This document shows, in pieces, positions 12,096 through 25,800 of a stretch of DNA of 64,000 nt. The stretch is from Onchocerca volvulus (taxonomy: Eukaryota > Nematoda > Chromadorea > Rhabditida > Onchocercidae). The notes beneath the pieces are model-generated. The model saw only the letters and a list, made by a program, of their open reading frames with translations, was not told where the DNA came from and ran no database searches. Location of the stretch: NCBI GenBank assembly GCA_000499405.2, contig HG738138.1, positions 5,268,888 to 5,332,887 on the forward strand. The letters run 5' to 3'. The translations under genes were made by a program, and so were the position numbers. Every line of letters begins with the position of its first letter. The first letter of the stretch is position 1.

Positions 12096-15000
12096 ATGTG
12101 TAGGTTAAGGTAAATCAAATTTGTTGATACCCTTCGTCAAGCAGAGCACGCACGCGAAACACAATACCAGTTGTGTCGATCTGTTTAAGACTATGCATTT
12201 GACGATTGTCGACCATCGTAAGTAGCAACTTCCACGCCCACCCAATCTTATTAATGCCTACTACGTATTGCATGCATGCAGCTGCACTAAATATCTAAGC
12301 ACAGATTTATTTTCATGCCTTACTCTCAAAGCTTCATCTCACTATTTATCTCGACGACAGCAAACTTTTCTAAGGATCGCCGCAAGACAGAGGCATTCCT
12401 TTCAGGCTGGAACTATTTGTGATTCGATCAGCATGTTAAAAGCATTATACACTAATCGAGATATGTTAATAATTGCATTACTCAGGCAACTTATAAGTTG
12501 TCCTGTCGCCTACGCAAATGAGTCATTAGATCAACATATCAAACAAAAAAGTTCGGTGTTATTACTGTTATCAATCCATTTGAAGTGATAAGAAATTTAA
12601 AAATAAGGGAATACTGTAACTTTCAATGGGAAGTTTTTCTCACAATTTTTCCATATCCTCTTAATTTCCTGCAGTCTTTGCGATTTCCCATTATAATTTA
12701 ATTATCGAAATCATCCTGAAAGAGGATAATATCAACATTTTCACTGAAATATTCATATATATATATATATAAAAAAATATATATATATATATATATAAAC
12801 AAATAGATTCATTTTCATAAATATCTTTTTTTTTTTTTTGAATATTGATATCATATTTGCCAAAATGATAATGCTATATTTTCGTAGAGGCTTGAAATGG
12901 TAGAGTGGCAAAGTTATAATAAAAATTTAATTTTTGCTGGATTCAGTTATCATCAACAGAATATGTTCGATGATGACTTTGTCGGACTAATACAATATCA
13001 CCGGAAATACGCCAAGATATTAAATGGTCGTATAATTGCGAAATAATGAAAAATCTGCAATTCAACTGCTTTTACAGCAATGTCATTTGGATCGTGATGA
13101 AAATAAAGAATAAAAATATTTAGAATGTATGTAATTTCAGAAGATTTAATGGCAAATATTTATTGATACAATCTACGGGAAACGACTCTGATGCAAGTTT
13201 TTTGTTAAATTTATGAAATGGATACACCTTGAAAAATTACTGCATCTTCGATTTAAATCTACAAATATATTCGAGACTTTTTTTACTAACTAAAAAACTA
13301 CTGTATGTGATTCAGAGAAATGGCAATCAAATCAGGATTAAAACCAGATTATTAAAATTGAAACCAGATGATTGAAACTAAATGCGTCAACAGCAAATTA
13401 GTAGTCATGAACCATCCACACAGGATCGATCTCATTTCTTACACCTTACATTTCCAAGTTAAGTAAATTGTTACATGGCATTGCGATTAATCAAGAGAGA
13501 AAAGTTTGCGGGTTTCAATAAAAAACTAATTTAGTTTTGACGTTGCCGGAAAAAGAAAGGAATTGTCATTGCTGGAAACAAGTAACAAATTGATTATCTA
13601 ACAGAGTGTTTTTTGGTCTTACAAAGTAAATGAGAAATTTTTCATGTTCTCTTCAAATGTGTGAAAGAATATTTTTGAAACAAAAACAAAAAAGCCTTCA
13701 GTCTCTGGTCAGTATCCAAAAATGGATGTCAAAAGCTAGTTATTGTGATAAAAAAAAAAAAATTTTATAATTATAATATTATCTTTTCTTTCAAAGTTCT
13801 GTTTCAGAAAACCTTTCTTGTTGAGTAGAAATGAAATGAATTTCATGGGTTAATTAGGTCGACTTCAGGAATCGATAACATGATAGCAACTGACTCGTAA
13901 TTTCCGCAAAAGATCATTAACTCCCAAGTTGTTAAGTTATTTCAACTAGTAAGTCTGTTCTCATTTCTAAACTTCGAATTGTATGAAAATTTCAATATTC
14001 GCTCCTTTTCTAAAATTTCTTTCTACTGTATATATTTTTTTAGAAACCAGGCTTTAAAGAATTTGCTTCAGAGGAAATCTATATTTGTGTTCAAATGCAT
14101 ACAATCAGCTTTCACAGTAAGATTTTTGTATTACGTTATAATAAATGCTTATTAAAAATTGCAAGATGCTGATTTCTAAGCTTAAATTTCACAATTCCAT
14201 TTCCTCCCACTTCCTCAATCCAATAAAATAATGATTATTATCCATTCGATTTCTAAATAAGTGTGATTATATGACGACCATAGCAATCATTCAAGAACTA
14301 AAAGTGGTCGATAAAAAAGATAAAAAGATGAAGATTATCAACTTATGCAAACCGTTCAAACATTAATGAATCTGAATGTTTAAATATGCATGCAGCACAT
14401 TTTCAAAATTATTTTTTGCTGTGGTAAGGGTTGCAAAAAAAAGTCTCTGAAAAAAGGGAATATCTTTTTTCTCTGAATGAGGAAATATGCCGAGTCATGA
14501 ACTCGAGATCAGCTTATAAGACATTTCTGTAGTTGATCTCAATTTGAAATCAATAGATAGGGATCGATTTCGATCAGCCACAAAATAATTAGACATGAGG
14601 CAATTAGAAGAATTCATATAATATGCTCATGATATAATCTTTCCAGAAAAAAAATGAACGCAACTGCAAAAAATGTTGCTTCTACTAATTAACATTTTTG
14701 CATCGCAAAAATTTGCCTTGTGCTCTTTTTTTGATTTTTTAATTATTTTGACTAATTAACAATGACCAATGTTTTTCCATTGAAGCGAATAATTAAGTTT
14801 GGTAACTTGAATGATCTTATGGCTCTGTTCATGTTTAAAGCAAATCTTCTATATTGATTTCGAGGAAAGTTGCATATGACTCTTTTTCTTTTAAAATATT
14901 TTCGAATTATTCGGTCTTCATAATACTAGAATCTGATTATGAACATGTCTCAAAAAAAGTTCCAGTAAACTTGAAACTGTTAAAACCTCATTTTCAAATG

Positions 15001-18000
15001 CAACTTAAAATATTAAATAATTTTTTTGAGTGTTAAACAGAGAATCGTGTCTTTGAAACTGGCGTGTAATGTAGTTCGTCACTGCCACTCTTGCAAGGAA
15101 GGTCGAAATTCAAGCCAAAAAACTTTTAATTAGAACTGATAAGGGAAAATGATTGCATTGCTGGCAAACTTAGTTCTTTTATGCAAATAATAAATGTTAA
15201 TAATTATTCAGCGACTTCAGCTTCGATAAAAATTAGATCTTATTATTTCAGTAACAAATTATTGATATAAAAAAAAACCTCCTTTTGCAGAAAAGCAATA
15301 ATTGTTGATGGCAGAAAGAAATTTTTAACTTATCAGTATACAAATGACAACAAGATAATTATTCAAAAAGTCCAAACAATTGTCAGTAACTACAAATTCG
15401 GTAGAGATTATTTTTGTATTAAAAATACTATCCATTCTTTTGCCCAAGTTAATTTGAAACGCATTCACGCTATATACTTCACTTTTTTCTAAATTCGTCA
15501 AATGAATGATTCATCTAAATTTCAACATAATACTGCTACAGTAATGAGTAAAATAATTGAAGTCTCTAAATTTTGACTTTACTTTTTACTTCACTTCTGA
15601 AATTTTCACTTTACTAAAGAAAAAGGTAAAAAAGAATCGATTAAGCGAAAAAACTCATTATTTTCCATTGTAAAATAAGAAAAATTTGATTTCTAATTTT
15701 TAAAATATTTTCGGAATATTTCTTCTTTCTAATTGGTGTTTTAGCATCTTCAGTGATATGAGAGGATTTTTTTTCTTAAACTGTAAAAGAGAAAATGAAT
15801 CACTGATAAAAGACTGATAACGTGGAACCGAAAATGAATCAGATGCAAGGCTTGAATTGCGATCAAAAAAAAAAATTTTATATAAATAAGTCGAAAACAT
15901 AATGAAATTAATTTCTCAAGTAGAGAAATAAACCATTGGTTTAAATCAATAACAAGCTAATTATCATTGGCTGGTTGAATTAAAAACAATGACGCCTGCA
16001 CGTGAATGCCCACCGATTTTACTGATGTTATATGCATTAAAAAAGATTCGTCGCAACTAAAAGCATTCAATGTAAGCAAAAAGTTTTCTTCATTCTAATG
16101 GCATTATTTTATTAAAAAAAGATTGCTTATGTGATAAAAAAGCAATATTTCATATCAACACGCAATCAGCATGCAAAACATAACGCGTTAATCTTGCAGT
16201 CACCTCGCAGTCTCTTTCCTCTCTTGATGGCAATCTTAATTATCTTTGATAAGAAAATTAAAATTAATATGATTTTCTATCCATTCATATAATTCATTTA
16301 TCTTTTGAATCAAACATTAATTCCATCATTAATTCCATCGTAAGCCTTTCGGGAAATGTTTTCAAAATATTATTTTCCTTTCGTTCATCTGAAGATTTGT
16401 TTTAGTCACTTCAATCGAGGGTAAACTGATGAAAGACTTACGAAAAAACTCGCAATAGAATGTTCGATAGAAGAATGCTGAGTAGGTAAAAATATTATAA
16501 ATTGGAAATGGTCTTTGGGATATAAGCAACGGGGCATCCAAAAATACCGCTGAAGAGGTGTAAATAGATGAAAGTGTCAAAAAGATTGATTGGATTGAAT
16601 TTGACATATTCCCTCAATCAGGAAAGCAACAAATCTCATCTTCCTGCATCGTCCCTTATCAGCAAATAAAATACATTGCATCAGCTAGCAAATGGACTTT
16701 TTACTCATGCGCAAAATTTAGTTGTATCGAGAAATCCGCTTTATTGAAACAATTTAATAAGTAATTGCTTCCAATCGCTCTCTCGTCTTCAAGAGATCAC
16801 GATATAATCAAGTTCATCTTTGCTAACTTGTTATTTCAGTGCAGTAAATTGAATTATTTGAAACATCGCAAATATGAGACATTAATATTCCAACTGTTGT
16901 TGACCAATGACCGATTAATGATAATAGGTTAAGAAGAATTGGATGGAAGTAGTTTTTAAGTCTTGAACTTCATGCATTCTCAATTTTAAGGCTTAAAATT
17001 CAGTCCCTTCATATATATTGAAATAATGATAGCTTCATTATTCTGGTTGAAAGAATTTTATGAATCTGAAAAATCTTGAAAATTGATACTCAAAGTAATG
17101 AAACATGATTTTAAACATCTTTAACAGTATCTATTGATGATATGTGATTTACTATGTGTTCGCATTAGAATTAGAAAATGATATAATACACTCCAGTATT
17201 TTGAAAAAAGTTATTTCTTCATCCTTCTGATTTTCTTTGTTTGAAGAAATGCCAAGTTTTAAAAGACGACGAAGTATTTCGCTCCATAGCTATTTTATTG
17301 AATTATTTCCAAAGAATTCTTCTTATTTTGTCATCATCTTAAGCTTTAATTTTTGCTGCAAGTTCGGCTTAAAAGCATTTTAAAGTCATTTGATAAAACT
17401 TACACTATATTCACCGTATCGTTCACTTCATCATTTAATTTATCAAGAATTTTCCCGATCTTTAAGAGAAGCATTTTTTGCATTCATTACAGTTTTGATC
17501 CAGTTGATCAGAAAGCATCTGATGTCATAAAGCTTTAATTGTAAATTATTTCTCGCAGAGAATTTAAATTAAAAAATTCCGCCTACTTCAAAAAATTCGC
17601 TCGCCATTTGACTTCGTAATCTATGGGAATGATTTCAAAATTGATTCAAAAGTTTATTGGCTTTTTCATGTACAGCGACTTCATTATTCGTAATTTTGGA
17701 TGCAAAAAACCACAAAATTTAAAAGAAAATTTTGTTCTCTAAAATTTACTCGCTCATGCAGCTCACATCGAAGTAATTCAGGATTCAACAATCTATCTTT
17801 TTGTAAATAATAATGGAAAATAGAATATTTATGCTAAAACTAATGAAGCATGCAGCCAGCTACGATTTTTTTCCCTATCTCTGAAGTACTAGAAGCACTA
17901 AAAAATGCGAAATTGCCAGTAGCATAACCAATATATTTAATGAAATGTATGTGAAGTTAAACGACAGAATTCGAAGCGTATAAACAATACTAAAATTTTG

Positions 18001-19899
18001 GCACTTCACGAAACATAAAAAATAGTGGAAATGATTAAAATGGCATAAATTAGGCGATGAAAACGATAAAAAAACTATGGCTGCTTTTCTATCTATGATA
18101 ATGAATGAGCATGTATAGGGATTTTCTTATCAGCAGAAAATAATGAAAATGAAGTGGTGATAATACACAGTAGAAAAAACTGATCTAATACATTCATATT
18201 GTCAAAATAATGTTGTAATTTTAGGCCGAAAAATAATATTCGCAAAGAAATAATATTGGATTACCTATTGCTATGCAGTGCTACAGCAATTGACAATTGT
18301 CGGGAAAAAAAAATTCCTCAGTCTAAAACATACAAACTTTGAAAAAATTTTAACGCAATTTAACGATCAAATCACACAAATGCACACATACAAAAACTTG
18401 AAGCAACAGAGAGATAGAATTGATACATCGGTTTTTTCAACCATACTGCCGTCAACTTTTTATTTGTCGCAATTAAATTGATTATTTAGCGGGTTTAATA
18501 ATAAATGAAATAATATATATACGAACTTCAAAAAGCACTCGAATAACTGAACTACAAGAAGTGCTTGATGCACTACTATCATGCATGTCCTATTTGCTAT
18601 CCTTATAGTTTCAATTCCTGGTTTATGGCAATTAAAATATTAAGGATATGATAAAGTTAAGAACTAGAAATTACCCAAAAAATCTTAATCTAAAACATTC
18701 TTCCCATTTTCCAGTGCTTCTTGTACTGATAAAAATCGAATAATGAAGGTCATTTCTTTAATATATTATTCTTAAAAATTCGTTGCCTTGCCTTCAAATT
18801 TGCACAATGATTAGCAAAGGCAAAACATTTCTAAACTATAAATTAATCCAAAAGCACAATGATATCAGAAATGATTGATTTTATACTATTCAGCTGTTAC
18901 TATTATTTAAATATTTCATAGATAGAATAGCTTTCTTTGCAACTAATTGTTTAAACGCTTAATCAGAATTAAAGATAATTAAATTCCAAAATTTTGAAAT
19001 TTTGCATATTTGATATGGAACTTTGTAATGAAGCAAAATAGATTTGCTATCCTTGAAATGTGCAACATGCAGCAGTAGCAGTATCTTTTTCTTAGACAAT
19101 ATCCTTTTAATTTTGACGGCAATAAAACAGCGTGAAAATTCTAACTTTCACAACAGTACCACTATCAATTTATCATTAACTAATGGAATCTGATTCCTGT
19201 TTTCCTTATGAATTTTTCGTCCAATAACGCGCAAAACCGGAATATAAGCGGCTGAGTGTATTACTGCTCGGTGAATTTAGTATCGGATGAGCCTGAAAGA
19301 TGCATTCCGAATTATTGACATATTTAATACATTCTAGCCGCCTAATTAGCATATGAATGCTTATCGATTTATTTCTTCTGTATATTAAACAACTTCAATT
19401 GAACCTGCATACTGTAATCAACTTTTATTATACCGTAAACTGCATATTGCAAACCTATACACTGCAATTTGCAGATTAATTTACTTGCAATTATTATTTT
19501 TCTTTTTTTTTTTTAAGATTTCACATTCAATTCATCTTAATCTTTAGTAGAAGATATAATTTTTGCAATGCATTATCATTGTAGCAAGAGAGTTAGATAC
19601 GCACCCCCTAAGTTTAAGTTAGCTTATTCAACATGTTACAAATTAATCATAAAAGGATGTTTTTAATACAGAAGGGATTCCTTATCGATGTTATCGTTTT
19701 AATTTTCTTTAACTTGGCAAAATACACCGAAACAACAACAACAGAATGCATTTTTGAGAATAACTGCAACGAATTCCAGAACATTATAAGCAGATGCAGT
19801 CGGCATGATGAGCATTCACTCGGGATACAAATGTAGAAGTGGCATTCGGGAATGTGAGCCTATCTAATTGGTATTAATAAATTATCATCTGTACCCTGT
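12096..19899. other. Gene-poor intergenic stretch
   Basis: About 7.8 kb with no exon chain I can support. Open frames near 12268-12588, 14854-15036, 17353-17538 and 19633-19836 lack recognisable motifs or paired splice sites. It should contain the promoter of the calmodulin-like gene (left end) and the 3' flank of the large gene (right end). Confidence 0.5.
12755..12797. repeat. AT dinucleotide microsatellite
   Basis: Two short (AT)n runs separated by a short A-run, upstream of the calmodulin-like gene. Such tracts are usually length-variable. Confidence 0.8.
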
Positions 19900-22800
19900 T
19901 CAAAAATACGGATAGTTATGAGAGTAGACAGAATAGATCCCCGTGCCACCACGGATCGATGAATAAGAATTGTTACGAAGCAGATCCATCTGCCTACAGG
20001 CTTGCTCCAATTTATGCGATAGGGTTTTGTATTTGGCATTCATCTAAAAAAAAGTTACAAGTTCTTCCAGAAAAACGGAGATTTAATTTTGGGTAATTTT
20101 CCAATCACAACTGGTTTATTTAGCCAGGTAACAATGTCACTAATCCTTTTCAGGACGAAACAATTTGAAAAGTGATTGCCGATGATTATCTGACTACATC
20201 TGACAATCACGACAATAAAAGCTACAGAGCAAAATGTGTCAAACTTAAAACTTCTCATGAAGCAAGGATGGAGCTCACCCTTTCCCTGGCAAGTCTTTCA
20301 CGAGATAAACTCCTTTGCAAATCGGCAATTCTGCTCTGAAAACAATATTTCGCATTGAAAATTTGATAGAACAATGCATTATGTCTTAGATAAAGGTTTG
20401 ATTTTAAATGAACGTGCAGTTAGATGTTACTAATAAGTTAATTTGTTAGGATAGAATTTTATGTCTAACACACGCTTGTTAGCAATGGTAACAATGATTA
20501 TGAGCAACACAGAAACATTAAAACAGATGGAATATCTTTATATCCCATTGATTTCATCACAATCTTCTATTTTCAAATTTTGTAGAAATGGATACCCCAA
20601 TTATTCGTCAAAAAATTCTCGCACCTCCATAAAATGATTGGAAGTATAGGCAGTGTACTACATTTGGAAAGAAAGCAAGCTTGAAAACTTTTACAATTAA
20701 TTTGATTCCAAGACCCAAATACAAAGCATTTAATCATGCATTTATTCATCTGACATTGTTAATTGCTACACTAAAATTTAAACACTAAAATCTAATATTA
20801 ACAAATAACTACTAATAAACATTGTTGCACTGAGATTGCAGGATTGATCTATCTACTACTAAATCAGTTTATTCTACGTTAAAATTCTAGAATATTAGAT
20901 TTTAGAATGAAGTCTATTCGCAGATTAGTTTTTAATTTAAATGTTCAGAAATTTTAAGAATATTATGCCGAACATTATCTTTCTTCCAATATTACTACAT
21001 TTTACAATATGGCAAACGCATCCTTATGAAACTAATTATTGAAGTTTTTTTAAAGTTTTGATTCAAAAAATTATAACAAATTTGAATTTTTAAGAAATAA
21101 GGAAAGGCCAGGTAGCATTCTCTCAATTAGTCTAATTTTTGCGAGTAAATAAAGCATTAAGCATTACAAGCTCACCTCGTACAAATTATAAGATGGTATC
21201 GGATTATACTGATTAGTATTAAGATTTGGATGGCGCTGAAACAATAACGGATTGTTGTAAGTCTACAAGCATAACTGCGAAAAATATGGTTTAAATTTGA
21301 AAAAAAGAGATAGTATATGGAATAAAAATTTAAATTTGGCCTGTTGCCACTGCAAATATGTTAAAAGATGTGAAATAGAAACAACGGAAATGTTTGAACT
21401 AATTCGCTTCCAAACTTCGTACTGCTTTAAAATTCTCTAATAAACATTTAACTATTTTCTTCAAGAATTTGTTGGAAAATTTTGGCTTATATAGAATTAA
21501 AATATATTACATCAAAAGAGAAAGAGTGGAAAGTTGAATCAGATTAAAACTTCTATTGACATTTTCAGAAACTTTAATTTTCTCAGTCTGAAAAATAATC
21601 TCATAAAAAAACTACTATAGAAGAAACTCCAAGATATGATAGAATCGACAGTTACTGCTGATAACTATAGTGTGATAAAAATTTTAAACAACAAACTCTG
21701 TATCCATTGATGGGAGTATAATCTTTCGGCAAATAAGGTCTTGATGGTGAACGATATTTCATGTAAATACTCGGTAAACTATGCTCAATGTTACGATTCA
21801 AATCACGTACATAGCTATCCACACGTGATAAACGTTCCGTATCATAGAACATATCGATATTCGAACGTGAGCTAAAAGCAAATAACTCTTATTTTTTTTT
21901 TTTTTTCAAAATGAATCATTTTTAGTTTAAATTTATTGACAGTTATAGAAATGGTACTTCTGCCGGTATTTTATTTAGTTGAAGGATTGCGAACCTTGCT
22001 CGACTTAATCCATCAAATGTTGACAAGCGACTTGAGCTCCTTGCAAGCTCATATTGTTTTTGTCCGCTGTATTCCATGAAGGAAATGAATGAACCAGAAC
22101 GTGATGAAGGATGGTATACAGATGACAACGGTGGTGTCGAATAGTCACGAGTTCGAAATGGTGGTGTTGCATAGTTCGACGTATAACTGAATTTCATTGG
22201 CAGTAATGATTTTATTTCAACATCACAATCAGACTCTTAAGAAAGTTCTGATTCTGACATAATTATATTAATGAATATATGACTACACCAGGAATTTCTT
22301 TTAGTAAATGCGTCATCACTGGACCGTATCTGACATACAATTCCAATAATATCGGAATATGGAATGTACTAAATAACAGACAATTAAGCTTCTTAAAATT
22401 AATTTTGTAGAAAGTGAATGTACCGGTAATAATTGTTGGTTGAACGCTTTGAACGAAGCGCATTTCTTAGCTCTCGAGAACGACTACGCGAACGTTCAAG
22501 AAGACGACTCGTCGAGTACAAACTGGTTGAAAATGGACCTAAAATAGGGGTAAAATTTGGGTTGGTTCTATTCATACTTGCATAAGTTGTAGTCTAAATG
22601 CGAATTTTTTACACTCATGCTTCTTGATGTATCTAATTAATTTCATTCATTATTTGTTTGCCAAAATTGGACAAATCCTATAAGATGACCATCGTCATTG
22701 AATAATGTGCGAAAAAAAAAAATTTATTGGTTAGCAAACCGAATATCTTTAGTGATTATTAGATTATGAGTCAAAGAAGTCGTAAATTATTTGGGAAGGT

Positions 22801-25800
22801 ACTATCAAATTCTCACAGAGTCGTAAATTTTAAGCTGTAATATGTAACAAAATCTTCCCTGTCCGGAGAAAAAATAAAAACATTTTAATTTTTTATTCAT
22901 GAAATTAATTCGAGATAACGTATCTAAGCACTATAAATTCAAAAGTAATCATCATTTCCTTGAATATCAATCAATTTCTAAAATTATGACAGTTTCAAAT
23001 ATCAAATTTTGATTCTATGTTATTTGCAAATAAATAGCCTACTAAACATGAAGAGGAATATTATTAAAAAACAAACCTGAACTGACAATATCATCAAATA
23101 TCGAAGTATAAGTAGATGGAGGCTTGTAAGTTGAAACGGCAGTGTAATCATTGCGATATTTTTGCGCGTTATTTTGTACCCATGGACTGATTGGAGAATA
23201 CGTCGTTTTCTCGACTGGGGTATAGGATGAAAATGATAAATTACTTGGCATCCGAGGAGGAGGACCCTTTTGTCGATACGTATCCTGATGATTGGATGAA
23301 AATTTCAAACGGAAATCCTAACTTATCTTAAGCAAGCTTTTCCGAAATGCACTTAGTAAGCAGATAGCAACATTACTCAGCATTTTCAATTGTTTTCAGA
23401 ATTTTCGTACCTCAAGTCGAATATTATCTTAAGTTGAAAAAATTCGATTGACAATAAAAAAAAAAAGGTCTACTTCATATTTTTAACAACCGATGACAAA
23501 AACCAATCATCTTAATTTATAAAGTTTCGTAAAATAGCATTTGTTAATATGCATAATTATCTAAAATGAAATCACTCGATTTGTCTAAATCAAATTGAAG
23601 CTAAACCAATTCAAATCATTTGAAGATCAATAAAATCATCAAAATTAAATGAAATCATGTAGAATATTACGATCGATTACATACTTGATCATATGACTTG
23701 TAAGTTGCATTTCTCCTCACCGGTGATGGTGATCGCTCCTGACGCTTTCTCACCGGTGATGGCGAATGCCTACCTGGCGGAGATGTGAATTTTCTGGATG
23801 GCGAAAATTCTTTCTGCAATTTATGTAAGATTTTTTAAAGCCAATATTAAAGTAAACAGAAAGTGTACACTCTCAATTCGTGCAACATTTCATTGCTCCA
23901 AATTTTAAAAACTTCAAAAAGTTATCCACCTTATTTTCTTTATTATTGCAAAAAGTTTACTTCATTAACGGTAGCATATTTCTGATCTTTGTTGGTTACT
24001 TCTGCTAAAGGTGTCCTTTTCACTTCATCAACAGCGTCTACTAAGGGAACCTGTAATATATTCTTACATGGGTTATCTGTCAAGTTCAAAGTTTCTTCTG
24101 GCAAATTTAGATTTTTTTACACTAAATTTTATTAATCATTAAAAAAATTTGATTCTACCACTTGAATCAAACCTCATTTTTCAATTCTTCAGTTTGTATT
24201 TCAACCATAGTTTCAGCTTCTCCTGCTTCAACTTTAGTTTCATCAGCAACCGGTTCAGGCTCTAAGAAGGCTGTTTCAACTTCAGGTTCAACATTTGCAT
24301 CATTTGCCTCAATTCTACAATATATACCGATAAACAAACTAATGAAATGTTCGCATCATTTAATTAAATTTGCCAGTGTTCATCTTCTGTAAACTACTAA
24401 TATAATGATAAGTAAAGTAATAACAGGCCATGCCAACCAGCGGCGCAACATAGCACAGCCAGTTTAATAAAGAAATAAAATAGGCATAAGTTAACGACAA
24501 CATGCGAAACCTTCAATAAATTGAGCATTGGACCAAGAATTTAATATTTTAGGCAATTATTTTACATATTAGCCTTCTTCAAAAGTAAACAAATCATTTT
24601 CAAAGGAGCGGAAATGGCTGGGAGAAATTTTGCAAAGTTATTAAAACTTGAAATTCGAAAATTAATCATTCAAAACAAATTGGGAAAGTGAATTAAGCTG
24701 GATTTAAGGATTGCATTTTGAAATCTGAAATTCTGAGTTTAAAAAGAAAAAAGTCAAGGAATGAAAGATGCAAACTTGGCTTTTTCTGTCACTTCATTTG
24801 TTTCCCCGAGACTTGCCATTTTTGAAATCTTTCGTGATGGGGCCTTTTCTTCCACTTCTAATGATATCTTTCGAGACGGAGCTTTTTCTTGCACTACAGA
24901 TGATTTCCTGGAAGTGACTTTTGTTTCCTCGATAGCTGATGTTTTTCGCGATGGAACTTCGATTTCTGATGTTTTTCTGGATGGTGCTTTTGCTTCTTGT
25001 ACTGCCGATGTTTTCCTTGATGGCGTTTTCTTTTCTGTAACTTCTGAAACTTTTCTTAATGGAAGTTCCTCATCTTCAACAACAGATACTGTTCGAAATA
25101 AAGCTTTACCTTCCATAGTTGAAACTTTTCTTGAAGGAGCTTCAGAAACTTTTCTTGAAGGTACTTCAGAAACTTTTCTTGAAGGTACTTCAGAAACTTT
25201 TCTTGAATGCACTTCAGAAACTTTTCTTGAAGGTACTTCAGAAACTTTTCTTGAAGATACTTCTTCCATTGCTGAAGTTTTACGTGAAGGAATTTTGTCT
25301 TCCACAACAGAACTTTTTCTTGATGGTTTCTCTTCATCGAATGCAAATTCCTGTTTTGTAAGTGGCATCGTCATTTCTGCATCAATTGTTTCTTCGTATT
25401 TTGAGCTTGGCGAATGAGAACTCAAATAATTCATTTTGTAAACTAAGCAAGCAAATTATTAAGGTAACACAGTTAATGTATAAAAAAATATTCCAGAAAA
25501 AAGATGAAAACAAAAACTTTCATGCCATATTATTATTTAAAATGATATAATTGAAATTGTAAATAAGAAATTCGTGAAATAAAAATTCTATTAAGCGTGA
25601 AAGAAATTGAAAAAGAATGCTAAATATGTGATGGTTGCGTAGAAATGCAAAACTGAAGGATCTATTATGATGAAGTTGACCTACTTGTGTCCATCGCTTC
25701 GGCTAGCTTCTGATTTTTCTTCTGATTGTAAAACTGATGTAAAACTGTTTTCTTCTGAAATTTGCATGTTTTTATTAAAACATTCATCTTTACTCTACAC

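Noticed and set aside
24761..25417. 218-residue plus-strand frame with FLEGTSET repeats
   Set aside because: Antisense of the PSRKVSE repeat exon; the minus strand has the splice sites and continues in phase into its neighbours.
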